Origin: Lojkania enalia
Lineage: Eukaryota; Ascomycota; Dothideomycetes; Pleosporales
Assembly (NCBI GenBank): GCA_010094045.1
Contig: ML986622.1
Location: 62,001 to 126,000 of the forward strand
DNA length: 64,000 nt
Direction: 5' to 3'
The position numbers and the translations under genes are program-made. Each line of letters opens with the position of its first letter. Within the stretch, counting starts at the first letter, position 1. Positions 23,436 through 34,313 of this stretch are shown piece after piece. A model generated the notes under the pieces. The model was not told where the DNA came from. It did not search any database and saw only the letters and a program-made list of their open reading frames with translations.

Positions 23436-25740
23436 TCAGAACAGCCTCCTTACCCCAACGAACCCCTTCCCCCCTTCAGCAAAATGCCTACACCCCTTCA
23501 AATTCCCCACCTCCTCCCACTCCCCCATCACATCCGCAACCCCCATCAACCAACCATTAACCCCACCCTCATTGCCCACACCCGCGCCCACCATTCTCTG
23601 TCTATCTGGCTTAACCTCATACGAAATCCGACTATCCAACTGCCCCAGAAACCCGTAGATAGTTTTCGTCGCCACAACATTATCCTCCGGGTCTATGATG
23701 TTGATCAAGAAGACTGGCTTCCTACGCGCAGCAAGGATCCGGTTTTGCGCTGCGAGGCGCGAATGTGCGGGCGTGATAGCATTCGAGGGCGCGGACTCGG
23801 CGCTCGATCTACTGCTGTTGTGGGAGGGAAAGGTTGCAGACATGGGGGAGTCGACGCGACTAGGTATGTCAGAGTATGTGTTTGAGCGCACAGAGTCGAA
23901 TGAGGATGGTGTATTATGCGAGATGACAGATGAGGGTCGGGGTGGTGATGTTAATAGCGCCCTATCGAATGGCAGGAGTGCCGTGGCGCGGGGCTTACAG
24001 AGGGATTGGAGAAGACCTTGCGGGTCGTGCGGGATGCGAATCTTGAGGAGAGACGGGAATAATCCACTCCTAATATTGGCAGCTAGGATACATGTTGCCA
24101 AGCAAGATATCGGTTCGTCGTTCGGGAATGGAAATGGAGTGGCCATTGAATCGCGCAGTGAGCCGGCGGCGATTAGATTTGGAGGCGGTCCCGCTTGAGA
24201 CTGAAATTCCCAGTGGATGTATTCTAGTGTTGCGGATTGCAAGTATGGGATTGACGCTTCGGAGGGTAGGATGGGGGTCTTAGCCTGAGATAAGGTAAAG
24301 CGCTTTAGCTGCCCAAGACTAGGAGAAAGGAACTGTGAGATAGTGACTATGTTGCTGATTTCAAGATTGATAAGTGCAAGACTCTCGAGTGAGCTTGGAA
24401 GGCTGGAAGTTGCGAATCGCCGAATGCCTTTGTCGTTAATCCCAGGAAGATTCTCTAGACGTAGAGACTGTAGGTTTGGTGGTAGTGCATTTAATGCCAG
24501 GTTTGAGAAAGCGGCGGTGGACATATTTGAAATACAAAGGTGGCGCAGTGAAGGATACTGCCTGAAAGTTCCAATGATGGCACGAAAGGCGAGAGGTGTT
24601 GGGTAAGAGTGTTGTTGATGTATTACCAAGGTGGTGAGATTCGGGTGCTTGGAATTTAGATCGAGAAAGCACTCTGTAGGGTCATTGGAGCGGTGATAAA
24701 AGTGAGCATTGAGCTCATCATCGTCCTCATGATCAGGGTCGAATTCGTCCTGGGAGAGCAACCAGACACGCTCCTTCAGGTTTCCCTTCGTTGATAGCGC
24801 ATGTGATAATCGATCAAACGAGTGATTATAGGAAATATTAAAGCCAACCAATCGCTCCAGATTTGGACAGGCCATGACAACCGACGCGATCAGGTTCACA
24901 ATCTCCTCTCTTTCGATGCTCGCGTTCCGATACAGTGATTGGAAGTCCGGCATGTACAACTCGCGGACGTATCGGGCTAATGCGTTACGCTCTCGAAGAG
25001 TCCGCCGGAAAAGCTTTAGCCGACTTATTCCCCCGAGCTTGACTTTTCGCATTCTTGTCTCATTTTCATTCGTCAGGACCCAGGGCTTGCGATACCTGTA
25101 TTAAAAATTCAGTGGCTGGCACTAGACCCAAACGGAATATCAACGTACAACTTCGGGGTTACAGCACAATCCCAAGAACGACTTGTCAATGACAAGCTAC
25201 ACATATCCTTCAGATAGCATGATGGACATGCTTGGTCAGGTTCGAAGTGAAGCAGCTCGAGCTGATTCACGATACATTCATAGACCTCTTTCGGCAATCG
25301 CCTGAAATACTGGGCTGAGAATACGTGTTCAAATTGTGTTCGTCGCCATGCAGACTTCTTCTTGTTGCGCCCCAGTTCCCAGGGGGTCTTTGTAAGATGC
25401 GGAATCTCGTAGCTGCCTACAGGCACCAGTGCCTTGGAGGCATAGCTCGTCGTAGAAGACACACGCGAAGATGTCGAACGAGCGGAACGGAAAGTGTCGC
25501 TTGGGTAAGGAATAGACGAGACAGAGCTACGACTATAGTTAGCACCAGCGGTGCGTGGGCGCGGCGCATCAGCTCTATTTAACCTCGTCAGCGCTCTTCC
25601 TCAAACCCTGAACGATGGCGAGAACCACATCTACGACATGGTAGACCTGCCCCATCCACTACTTATCGAGGAATGACTTACGAATCGGTGGCATCATCAG
25701 GCACAAGATGCCCCTTCTGGGAAGATAAGAACCGCAACAT
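23436..25740 (-). CDS. F-box/leucine-rich-repeat-like protein
   Basis: Exons 25740-25682, 25574-25149 and 25095-23436 give about 714 residues. The first exon (MLRFLSSQKGHLVPDDATDS) was placed by splice phase, because the long middle exon has no in-frame ATG before its F-box. The F-box-like stretch is FRRLPKEVYECIVNQLELLHF, followed by CSLSLTSRSWDCAVTPKLYRKPWVL. Leucine-rich repeats follow: YPSLRHLCISNMSTAAFSNL, LPPNLQSLRLENLPGI, and LPSSLESLALINLEISN. A Ser/Pro-rich linker precedes a C-terminal block (KPVFLINIIDPEDNVVATK, then LGQLDSRISYEV). The architecture suggests an SCF ubiquitin-ligase adaptor, but the substrate is unknown. Intron 1 uses GTAAGT and ends TTAAATAG; intron 2 uses GTACGT and ends ATACAG. 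Confidence 0.82.
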
Positions 25741-27705
25741 GACTAGCGAGTCGCACTTGCCTCTAGCACAACTATGTGGAGCACAAATAGGTTGAGAGGT
25801 GCGGAATAGTGTGAATGAAAGGATGCATGGCTTCAGTTATGAGACACGAAAGGAAAGGAGGAGGTTTTGAATAGTCCGAAGGTCGTGTACTCGCAGCCAC
25901 GTCCGCAACTCCACCGGCGGCAAATATGCCAGACCCTGGATGCCATACCTGGCAGGTCAGCCAAAGTTGATCCTGATAACGAGCGAACAGACACCATGCC
26001 CGGCCTATGATCGACTCACATCTGCGGGAACGGATCTCGGAGTAGTCACACACGATTGGATCGAAACGCATCCCGACGAAGAGGTCAGGGACAAGCTAGG
26101 CTAAATAGCGTAAGCTGTGGCAGGCGCTGTCGGTGGCATTCGTGTGTTCTGGACCGGGGTTTTCATATTTTCTGGTTGCTGGTGGCAGCGAGAGGCGCCT
26201 TAGTAATAAGCCACCGGGCCATGCTAGTACAATCCACACTAGCAGATGCGCGGAGAATTGCGCGTAGCCTGGCGGGTGCAGCGGAGCGCAGCAAAAGAAA
26301 AAAAGAAAAAGCCTCGAAGCCGAAAGCAGGCGCCCGAGCGAGCGAGGCTAGAAGAGTTCTTCGCCGTGCACCCACGCGAGACGGTGTCTGCATAGGCAAT
26401 ACAGGACGTTGTGGCCCGTTGCCCGCGTTGTACAGGAGCAGGGTGCGTCATGCTGTTGGTGTCCGAGGCAGGTGTCGCGAAGAGTTGAGGGAGAGGAGAT
26501 GAACGAAGGCTTGCTGATCAGGCCCTGGGCACTGGGCACTGGGCCGGGGTGTTCGGCTGCGGGCGCGATGCTGCACGGGCGGCGAGATAGCGCCGATGCT
26601 GCCCCTGGCCGGCGATCTGCGGGCGGAAGGGACGCCTTGTGATATCTTCCATCCCGTCTAGCCAATCCAGAGCATCTGCACCACCACAGACAGCGGGGAT
26701 GCGCCGCCATGTGCATTATCATCGCGAACGTGGAGAGCTGGAAACACGCCGGGCCCACGACACCTCAGTCGCCTGCGCGTGAACAGCATCAACCCAACCA
26801 ACCTGGCCAAATGAATCCCAGACCCTTCCAGTATTCCTTCTTCGGGGCACCTCATCCCGGGCCCCTGCAGTTGTCCGGGACATCAGACTGCAACTTCACC
26901 CTCCCGCTCGCCGCCACCATCAGCCCTCCCATGTTGACCCCACCAGCTTCTTAGCATCGCACAAGGCTGGGGCGCGCTGTGGCTGCCGTAGGGCCACAGC
27001 GGCACCATTTGCGATTGCTCCAATTTCGCGGGACCCGGCGCGGTTGAATCGCTTCCCCCAGGAAATGAGCTGAACCAGACGCGGTCATGCCTTCCAGGAA
27101 CCAGGAACCAGAAGACAGCACCCGCCCTGTTTGTTTGCATGCTGTCGGGCGCCCCCTTTCACGGCATCCTATAATGCGTAAAAATAATACAAAAGAAACG
27201 TCTCAGCTGGAATCTCTCCTGCGTCCAACGGGAAGGCAGACGGCTTCTCTTCTTTCCTCAATTCACCCACGGCTGCCACGAAAACAGGGATAGGAAGACG
27301 ATAAAAAGACTAGCCGCGTGGAGGACAGGGCAGTCGCAGAAAATGCTATCTAAACCTTCCATTTCAGGCAATTCCCATGCTCAAAGGATCTGGCGTCGAT
27401 GACTGCACTAAAATGTCGTGAATATTTAGCGCGAAACATGCACCTTCGTCCAGAAACAGAACGCTAAGCTCGTCGTGTGCTGAGCCTTGCCAGGCTTCTT
27501 CTGTCTCAAGCATGGCATTTTCATTTCAGTCAGAGGGAAACATTTTGTATCGACTTATCTAATACCTATAGAACGCTTTTTCTCTCAAGAATTAGTAATC
27601 TATTTGATTTCATGGTATCGCTATTTAGGCAGTAAACCGCTGCCTACAACCACCCTCCTCGAAAACACAGGAACCAAACTCCAGAAATAAGAGTACGTTC
27701 ATTGG
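25741..27705. other. Gene-free 2-kb stretch
   Basis: GC-rich DNA with many overlapping open frames on both strands, none resembling a protein family. A purine run lies at about 26288-26315. It probably contains the promoter of the F-box/LRR-like gene and the 3' flank of the aldo-keto reductase. Confidence 0.45.
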
Positions 27706-28704
27706 CTAATCGATGTGACCCCTCCTCACGTCCTCCTCCGGCCATACGTCGAAGCCAAAAGTATCCTTCATGTTAACAAAGCGCGTATGCCTGCCCTTGG
27801 CTACGCTTTCAATCGCGTGGAAGTCGTCTTGAGGCAGTTCCGGGATTTCCCAATTGCTTGCGATTCTCTCTGGTGTCGAGCTCTTCGGCAATACTGCATA
27901 ACCTCGCTGAAGACCCCATGCTAGCAATACTTGGGCGAGGGAGTGCCCGGTCTTCTCGGCAACTTTGTTTAGTGTAGGATTCGTCCTGACCTTCTCGCCA
28001 GTGCTTGGCACTTGGTTCTGAGAACCGAGCGGGGAATAGGCAACGGGCAAAATGTTGTTTATGAAGCAGAAGTTGACGAGCTGCGCATTTGGCAGGAAGG
28101 GGTGGATCTCAACCTGATTCACACTAGGCTTGACCTCAGCGAAGTCAAGCAGCTGTTCGAGGCCCTGTAGCGTCCAGTTTGATACGCCAATTGCCCTGGC
28201 CTTTCCGGACCTATAAATCTCCTCCATGGCCCTCCATGTCGGCTCGGGCTTTCTTGTGAGATCTTTCTTGATAATATATTTACCGTCCGAACCAAGCCTT
28301 GGTTGGTGGTTCTCGTCAGACTCTGCCGCGATGGGCCAATGCACGAGAAACAGGTCGATGTAATCCATCTTCAAATTGTCGAGAGAGTTCTGGAGCGACC
28401 ATTTCACCTCATCCGACTCGTGGAGGTGATTCCAAACTTTCGTGCAAATGAAAATATCGCCGCGGCTGACGCTAGGGTTCTCTTTGAGGAAGTCTCGAAC
28501 AGCGTCGCCGACTTCGTCTTCATTATGATAGAACCAAGCGCAATCGAGATGTCGGTACCCTGTCTTCAATGCTGCCTCGACGGCACGATACGTCTCGCCT
28601 TTCGAGCCTTCGCTGGCAAAAGTACCGAAACCGACTGCGGGCATTTTGACGCCATTGTTCAAGGCGTATGTCTTTTGATTGGGGAGAGGCTTCAGGGAAC
28701 CCAT
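27706..28704 (-). CDS. NADPH-dependent aldo-keto reductase, glycerol/glyceraldehyde reductase type
   Basis: An intronless frame of 332 residues, the usual family length. The catalytic tetrad is readable: Asp54 (HLDCAWFYHNEDEVG), Tyr59, Lys89 (ICTKVWNHLH) and His122 (DLFLVHWPI). Further family blocks are RAIGVSNWTLQGLEQLL, VNQVEIHPFLPNAQLVNFC, PVAYSPLGSQNQ and the cofactor-binding LPKSSTPERIASNWEI. The C-terminus (NMKDTFGFDVWPEED) resembles fungal enzymes of the GLD1/GaaD/glycerol dehydrogenase branch, which reduce L-glyceraldehyde, dihydroxyacetone or related small aldehydes in the cytosol. The exact substrate cannot be told from sequence. The strongest context is a pectin-type esterase 16 kb away, which is weak evidence for a role in D-galacturonate catabolism. 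Confidence 0.9.
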   Translation of the reverse strand: MGSLKPLPNQKTYALNNGVKMPAVGFGTFASEGSKGETYRAVEAALKTGYRHLDCAWFYHNEDEVGDAVRDFLKENPSVSRGDIFICTKVWNHLHESDEVKWSLQNSLDNLKMDYIDLFLVHWPIAAESDENHQPRLGSDGKYIIKKDLTRKPEPTWRAMEEIYRSGKARAIGVSNWTLQGLEQLLDFAEVKPSVNQVEIHPFLPNAQLVNFCFINNILPVAYSPLGSQNQVPSTGEKVRTNPTLNKVAEKTGHSLAQVLLAWGLQRGYAVLPKSSTPERIASNWEIPELPQDDFHAIESVAKGRHTRFVNMKDTFGFDVWPEEDVRRGHID

Positions 28705-29861
28705 AGTGAGTGATGTGGTAGAATTTGATGTGCAACCGCTGTGCTTCTCAAAGGGCGAGCAAGGGCAGTGTAGAAGTCCCTCAAATGTTCAAATATCGCT
28801 AATTAATGGTGTCGTAATATGGTAGTGGCCCGCACTTTAATTAGGCTTCGGGTGGCAAAGTCGAATACTTTTTCAGAAGTTGGATATACTCCCAGGGAAT
28901 ACAACCACACCGACATTTATCAGTCTCCGCTCCTAGCATTTGCCAAAATCTTCCATTCGAAAAACTCGTCTCTCATATTTCCGGATCCGAAAACACCATC
29001 TCCATAATTGTACCCGAAGTATCCATTTCAACAATTTTCGAAACGCCGACAACTTCTGCCTTGCTCGCTCGCATTTCCGGTCATGACATCAACATGCTCC
29101 ACCCTCCGGCCGGAAACACTGTACCCATGTCAGCTCTAGTACTCGGAGAGTAAAAATGCGAAAATTCCTAATACGCTTAACAGGATGCGGCTGAGTGTTT
29201 TTGACATAAAGCGCCGCTCAGGGACGGGCTCTAAAATTAAGCGGGGACGTTCGGCGAGCCGCGCCATGGGTCCCACCTGCCCAACGTCATTTGCTTCTGA
29301 AATTGTCCGCGCAGCCGATAGCAACCGCACTACAACTCCTATCTGCCAACCGTTGTCAGAGACAAGATAAACGTGCAGATTCTCATGTGCAAGGCCTTTC
29401 TATAGTGGAGTCAAGCTTTGATATACATGGTAAATTTACTAGGGTGTGTGGATCTTCAGGGACTGGTCCTGTCAGTGGCAAGTCCGCATTTCTCTCGGAC
29501 GTGAATCATACTGACGCTCTACTGGCCATGGCTCGGAGCGTGCGATATGGCGAGGTTGCCACGTAGACCGTCTAGTTGAGTTTTCTTGGATGAGAGAAGA
29601 TCTGCTTCGAAATGATGATGACCGGGTGGGGACGAGCTAGGTTTCAATTTTTTCGGCGTGGCACTGGTGGGAGGGAACATCGGAGAACAACGAAGACCTT
29701 GGACGAAATTTTTATCCACAAAGAAATATTTTCGAAGCGTTGCCTAGAAGTAGAGTTCGAATATATACCTGCTTTAGGCTCTGAATATTCTATCTTTCAT
29801 CCAACCTCGCAGCACTCATTCCTCAACCAGTCACAGAAAACAGTTTCAGCAAACAGTCAAC
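28705..29861. promoter_or_regulatory. Divergent intergenic region of aldo-keto reductase and HAD hydrolase genes
   Basis: The 1.16 kb separate two outward-reading genes, so both promoters lie here. The 100 bases before 29862 are rich in C, A and T with CAATTT-like and CAACC-type stretches typical of a fungal leader. No coding frame is supported. Confidence 0.55.
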
Positions 29862-31373
29862 ATGCCAGCTTTCGAAGACTCGGACTTTGGCGTCCAAACA
29901 CCCCTTTCTCCTGTCAAGTCTCGAGATAGCAACCGACTCGGCCGTGTAACGAGCCGCGGCAGTCAGGTAGTGGGCAGTCAACCAGTTGGCAGTGTTGGTT
30001 CCATTACTATTCCCACCGATGGCCCCGGAAATGCCGTCGAAGTTCCAGCAACTCGAAGCTCCATTTCAGAGGCCTCACAGTACATGCATAGCCTCAGCCT
30101 TTCACCTTCAATGAAAGACCGTCGAGGTTCCCGCAACTCCTTCGGAGCGTCCCTCCCCATCCCACGATCGAAGCGGCAGTCAAGGTTGTCCTCAGTAAAC
30201 TACCCAGATGGCGTCCCGCAACGGCCCGGCATGCCCCCAATCCAGCCATCCCGAGACATTATCGCCGCCCAACTCCAAGATCTCTCCAGCGAGAAGGTCC
30301 GAGCAGCAAAGGACATGGCCTTCGTATTCGACATTGACGGCGTGCTCGTCCACGGCGACCGACTTATCCCTGAGGGCAAACGCGTCCTCGAGATCCTGAA
30401 TGGGGACAACGAACTCGGCATCAAGATCCCTCACATCTTCCTCACTAACGGCTCCGGCAAGCCCGAAATTGCCCGCTGTGCTCAGCTCTCAAAGATCCTG
30501 AGCACCCAAATCTCGACGGACCAGTTCATCCAGTCTCACACGCCGATGCGGGCGTTGGCCGAGTATTACAAGACAGTCCTCGTCGTCGGCGGTGAGGGCT
30601 ACAAGTGCCGCGAAGTTGCTGAGCAATATGGATTCCAGGACATCGTGGTACCGAATGACATCGTAGCCTCGGATCCTTCCATCGCGCCGTACCGCGTCTT
30701 CACGGACGAAGAGCGGGCCACCTCTCGACCACGAGACTTCTCCAAGACGAACATCGACGCCATCATGGTCTTCTCTGACAGCCGAGACTACGCTACGGAC
30801 ATGCAGATCATTATAGACCTGTTGCGCTCCGAGAACGGGCGTTTGGGCACCCTGGCCAAGGACCCCGAGTCCCAGCGCATCCCCATATACTTCTCGCAGG
30901 GCGACATGCTGTGTCCTACCGAGCACCCTATCCCGCGTATGTCGCAGGGTACATTCCGCATCGGGCTCGAGGCCATGTACAAAGCGCTCACTGGCGCCGA
31001 CCTTGAGCGCGTTGTCTATGGCAAGCCCGAACTAGCTACCTACAAGTACGCCGACGAAGTCATCGCTTCCTGGATGGAACAGATCCACAACGACGAGCGC
31101 CTCCCGTCCAATATCTACATGATTGGCGACAACCCGGCCTCGGACATCATCGGCGGGAATATGTACGGGTGGAACACGTGCTTGGTCAGGACGGGCGTGT
31201 TCCAGGGCGGCGATAACGATGAGGAGAATCCGGCTAGCTTTGGCGTCTTTAGGAATGTGCTTGATGCGGTGCAGACGGCGATTCGAAAGGAGTTGGGTGA
31301 GGACTTTAAGTTTGGGTTCGATGAGAGTATTAACCCTGTGCTGAATGGTAATGGCATCTCCGCCGTCGAGTAG
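29862..31373 (+). CDS. HAD-superfamily class IIA hydrolase, CECR5/CUT-1-like
   Basis: An intronless frame of 503 residues. The first 145 residues are Ser/Pro-rich and disordered. The HAD domain then begins: motif I is FVFDIDGVLVHGDRLIPEG near residue 157, with the nucleophile and acid aspartates; motif II is IFLTNGSGKPE; the motif III lysine is in VVYGKPELATYKYAD; motif IV is YMIGDNPASDIIGGNMYGWNTCLVRTGVF. The order matches the CECR5/TIGR01456 group, which in Neurospora includes CUT-1, and has homologues in yeasts. The substrate of these enzymes is not well defined; they are predicted phosphatases, some probably mitochondrial. The N-terminal extension differs from the short bacterial forms. 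The 28-base T run at 31452-31479 lies just downstream. Confidence 0.88.
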   Translation: MPAFEDSDFGVQTPLSPVKSRDSNRLGRVTSRGSQVVGSQPVGSVGSITIPTDGPGNAVEVPATRSSISEASQYMHSLSLSPSMKDRRGSRNSFGASLPIPRSKRQSRLSSVNYPDGVPQRPGMPPIQPSRDIIAAQLQDLSSEKVRAAKDMAFVFDIDGVLVHGDRLIPEGKRVLEILNGDNELGIKIPHIFLTNGSGKPEIARCAQLSKILSTQISTDQFIQSHTPMRALAEYYKTVLVVGGEGYKCREVAEQYGFQDIVVPNDIVASDPSIAPYRVFTDEERATSRPRDFSKTNIDAIMVFSDSRDYATDMQIIIDLLRSENGRLGTLAKDPESQRIPIYFSQGDMLCPTEHPIPRMSQGTFRIGLEAMYKALTGADLERVVYGKPELATYKYADEVIASWMEQIHNDERLPSNIYMIGDNPASDIIGGNMYGWNTCLVRTGVFQGGDNDEENPASFGVFRNVLDAVQTAIRKELGEDFKFGFDESINPVLNGNGISAVE

Positions 31374-31448
31374 AAAAGCCATGTCTAGCTATTGTATTTC
31401 TGGCGTTTTGGATTAATACCTAGGTCGCTTCTTGATGTAGCATCATAC

Positions 31449-31479
<31 letters not shown>

Positions 31480-32148
31480 GGGAAGGGGGATAATATAGAA
31501 TCATGATAGCTAGTAAAAAAGCAATCCATTTGCGCGTTTCCATATTCAAATTGGGGGGGAAATTGTCTGCACACATGGGCACGTGATACAATCAACCCAA
31601 AGTATAAATAGGGAATCTACTCCTGACAGGTCTTTCACCTGGGTTACAATCGACAAAGCGCTGTGTGGTCACAGTAACTATAATCTATTTGCCCCTAATA
31701 AAACTACAAGTACATATAAACCCTAGCAAATAATCGGCCCCAGCGAACCGGCCAGCCCCCTGATGAATTAATGTGGATGGATATTCCAATCTTGCCATAG
31801 CTCACAACTGGTATGTCCTCAATCACTACGTATCCAACGGTGCTGGATTGCGAACATAGATTACCAAATGTTGCTTGCCTCGATTAAGAGGGTCCCTGGG
31901 GTTTCGCGTTCCATAGGCGGTACGGAAAAGCTTCCATCCTCTCTGGCTTGCTCGAGGAAATTTTTTCGAGAACCTAGAAATGAGGATATGTTTAGGATCC
32001 AAGCCATCAAAGTTTCGGAAATGATGGCCCAAACCAAGGATATTATCGCCCTCCAGTAATTTATGTATTCGTGGAGCGTACTCCTAGTATATGTTAATTG
32101 AGTTCTACGAATAGACGAATTAGGGGACCTACCAAGATACCTACGTCC
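31374..32148. other. Gene-free stretch between convergent genes
   Basis: This holds the 3' flanks of the HAD hydrolase and Bys1-like genes. It contains an uninterrupted T run of 28 bases at 31452-31479. No coding frame is supported. Confidence 0.5.
31452..31479 (+). repeat. 28-base poly(T) run
   Basis: A mononucleotide run about 80 bases after the HAD hydrolase stop codon. It could be slippage-grown low-complexity DNA or the poly(A) tail of a retroposed element on the minus strand. No flanking target duplication is obvious. Confidence 0.9.
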
Positions 32149-33072
32149 CTAGTCCTTTGGCCACTCCACCGGCAAGTACACCACACCATCTCCTCGCAAC
32201 AACTTCGGACCCTTAACAGGCGTGATGACCATGCAATCCGCATTTGATCCCCCAAAACACTGTTCCAACGTATAACGCTCCTCCTCCCGCTTCTCCTCGA
32301 GCACTTGTGCCTTCTCTGGCGCCGTTTCCTGTCTTTGCTCCTCACTCGTCCTCCCTGGATACTTTAAATGCACTAATTTCTTCTTATCTCGAACCTCCCC
32401 ATTCTCACTCTGCACATCCTCACCCTCAATATTCCCTTTCCCCTCCTCCCGACACTGTAGTCGCGGATAAACCCTTGCCCCATCCCTAACCCACCCCGTC
32501 CTATTCACTTCCCTCCCTGTACAAACCTCCAACAGTAAATCATTCCCCGCAGGACACACAAACGTCGGCTCGCCCAGCCACCCCCCAGGCCTCAAATACG
32601 CTCCGCTACACACAGGCCCCTCACAGTGTGCCGTCGGACACCTACCCGTCCGATCGCTCGTCCGTAGCATCACACCGCCGTGCACAAATGGACAGTAGAG
32701 CGGGCTCGTCGGGCCAGCGTTCACATCACAGTCAATGATTGAGAGGTCGTACCAGACCTGGCGGCCGGCGAGGTTGTATTCGAGCTGCAGGATGCCAGCA
32801 GGCGCCACGGCGTAGTGGGGGATGTCACGGATCTTGAGGGCGATAGCGCCTTGGTAATGTTGGAGCATGGGGATAGTCATGGCAGAGCGTGGAGGCACGG
32901 AGGTGTGGGCCCAGTCCGGGGGCGCGTAGTCGTGGTACACCGTCCAGAAGTAGAGCGATGTGTTGCAATAGTTGCGGATGATGACCTGATTTACGGCCGA
33001 GGTAGGCGTGAGGAGGGATAAGAGGGTTGCCAGGAGGGTCAGCGGGCTAGCACGGGTGGTGGAGGGGCCCAT
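32149..33072 (-). CDS. Secreted Bys1/thaumatin-like protein with charged C-terminal insert
   Basis: An intronless frame of 307 residues. A signal peptide is clear (SPLTLLATLLSLLTPTSA, cleavage near residue 26). The next 150 residues match the Bys1 (yeast-phase-specific)/thaumatin-like family: NQVIIRNYCNTSLYFWTV, a proline/serine stretch, IALKIRD, ILQLEYNLAGRQVWYDLSIIDCD and many cysteines (CPFVHGG, CPTAHCEGPVCSGAYL). These proteins are secreted and often differ in expression between growth forms or on hosts; their biochemical role is unclear. Residues about 208-275 are highly charged (KGNIEGEDVQSENGEV, then RTSEEQRQETAPEKAQVLEEK), which is unusual for the family, and the protein ends with another Cys pair (QCFGGSNADCMVI). 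Confidence 0.8.
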   Translation of the reverse strand: MGPSTTRASPLTLLATLLSLLTPTSAVNQVIIRNYCNTSLYFWTVYHDYAPPDWAHTSVPPRSAMTIPMLQHYQGAIALKIRDIPHYAVAPAGILQLEYNLAGRQVWYDLSIIDCDVNAGPTSPLYCPFVHGGVMLRTSDRTGRCPTAHCEGPVCSGAYLRPGGWLGEPTFVCPAGNDLLLEVCTGREVNRTGWVRDGARVYPRLQCREEGKGNIEGEDVQSENGEVRDKKKLVHLKYPGRTSEEQRQETAPEKAQVLEEKREEERYTLEQCFGGSNADCMVITPVKGPKLLRGDGVVYLPVEWPKD

Positions 33073-34313
33073 GGTCGAAGGGGAAACGGCTGGATGTAGA
33101 GGGTAGATTGTTGTTTGAATGGGTTAAAAGGTTCGATAGTATGTCGAGGCTAACGTACTTGAAATGAAGATGAAGACGATGATGATATTCGCCGCTCAGA
33201 ATTTTTAGGCTCAAGAGATTGGATCGGGGTAAGGGGGGTAGGGGTGGTGAATGGAGGCATATAGATGATACATTAGCATGTACAACCTAGGCAAGAGCGA
33301 CGGGCTGACACTCCGCACAGAATCACTCTAGGGACCTTAAATCTCTTATAGCATGTTTCCTAAACCATCTTATCCTCGTTGCTGACCCTAGTTGAGAATC
33401 AACATCTCCGTTAGTTGGTTGTTGCATCTCAACACATCAGTCTGGCTGTCAATCACGCCATACTCCCTTCTTATTCAAAAAAGCCTACCATCCGCTAGAG
33501 CGGAACTCAGAAACATCCCTCACAAGCTTATCATCACCATGTGATCCATATAGCAGCTCCCAAAGCTAATTCTGCGTGCTGAAATCCGCTTCAGTAATTA
33601 CTAAACATTAGCCAATCGTTGGAGGCATGACTCGAGGGAGTATACCGGCGGTATCTGAAGAGAATGGAAGCGAAGAAAATCTAAAAGGGTATCTAAAACT
33701 GTGCCACGCAGCCAAATGGATATAAGAGCGAGGAAACAATAACCTTAGTCCAGTGAGGCTGGCAGACAGGTCGAAGAGTAATATTATGCAGCGTACTGCT
33801 CACACTCACTTCAAACAATCGCACATTTCGATATTCACCAAAGATACCAATATATATTTGGCTACTGTGAAATCAGGCTGAAGGCCATCATTATTCTACA
33901 TCGCAAGCCCCTCGGCCGCGAAGAGCTAACGTAGAAAAAGGGTCAATCGCAGTCTATCTAAATCTTCATAAATGTGCCATCTTTCGGAACAAAGCGAAAT
34001 CATGAAAAGAAACAATTTGGATGTTCTCCCGATGCACGTCTGCATTGTCGCGCCTAAGGGTATTCCAAGAGAGCAAATCGACGAAAAATGTTGAGGATTC
34101 TCCCTCAACCCCAACCTAACCAATTTATTGAAAGCATCCGTTAACGCCACTCATGCGTTGCAGTATCAAAGCAAAGCCCCACCGTAGTTTCCTCGTGGTA
34201 TATTTTGAGCTTGTGGATTGCTGTGTGATCCGCCCAAGGTCGTTGAGGCGTTGGGTAAGATTACCCTAGTAGCACAACACCCACGTGACCCTGTACATCT
34301 GCCCATGTGAAGA
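33073..34313. other. Gene-free stretch
   Basis: This contains the promoter of the Bys1-like gene on its left and the 3' flank of the TFIIB gene on its right. Short frames exist but none has family resemblance. Confidence 0.45.
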
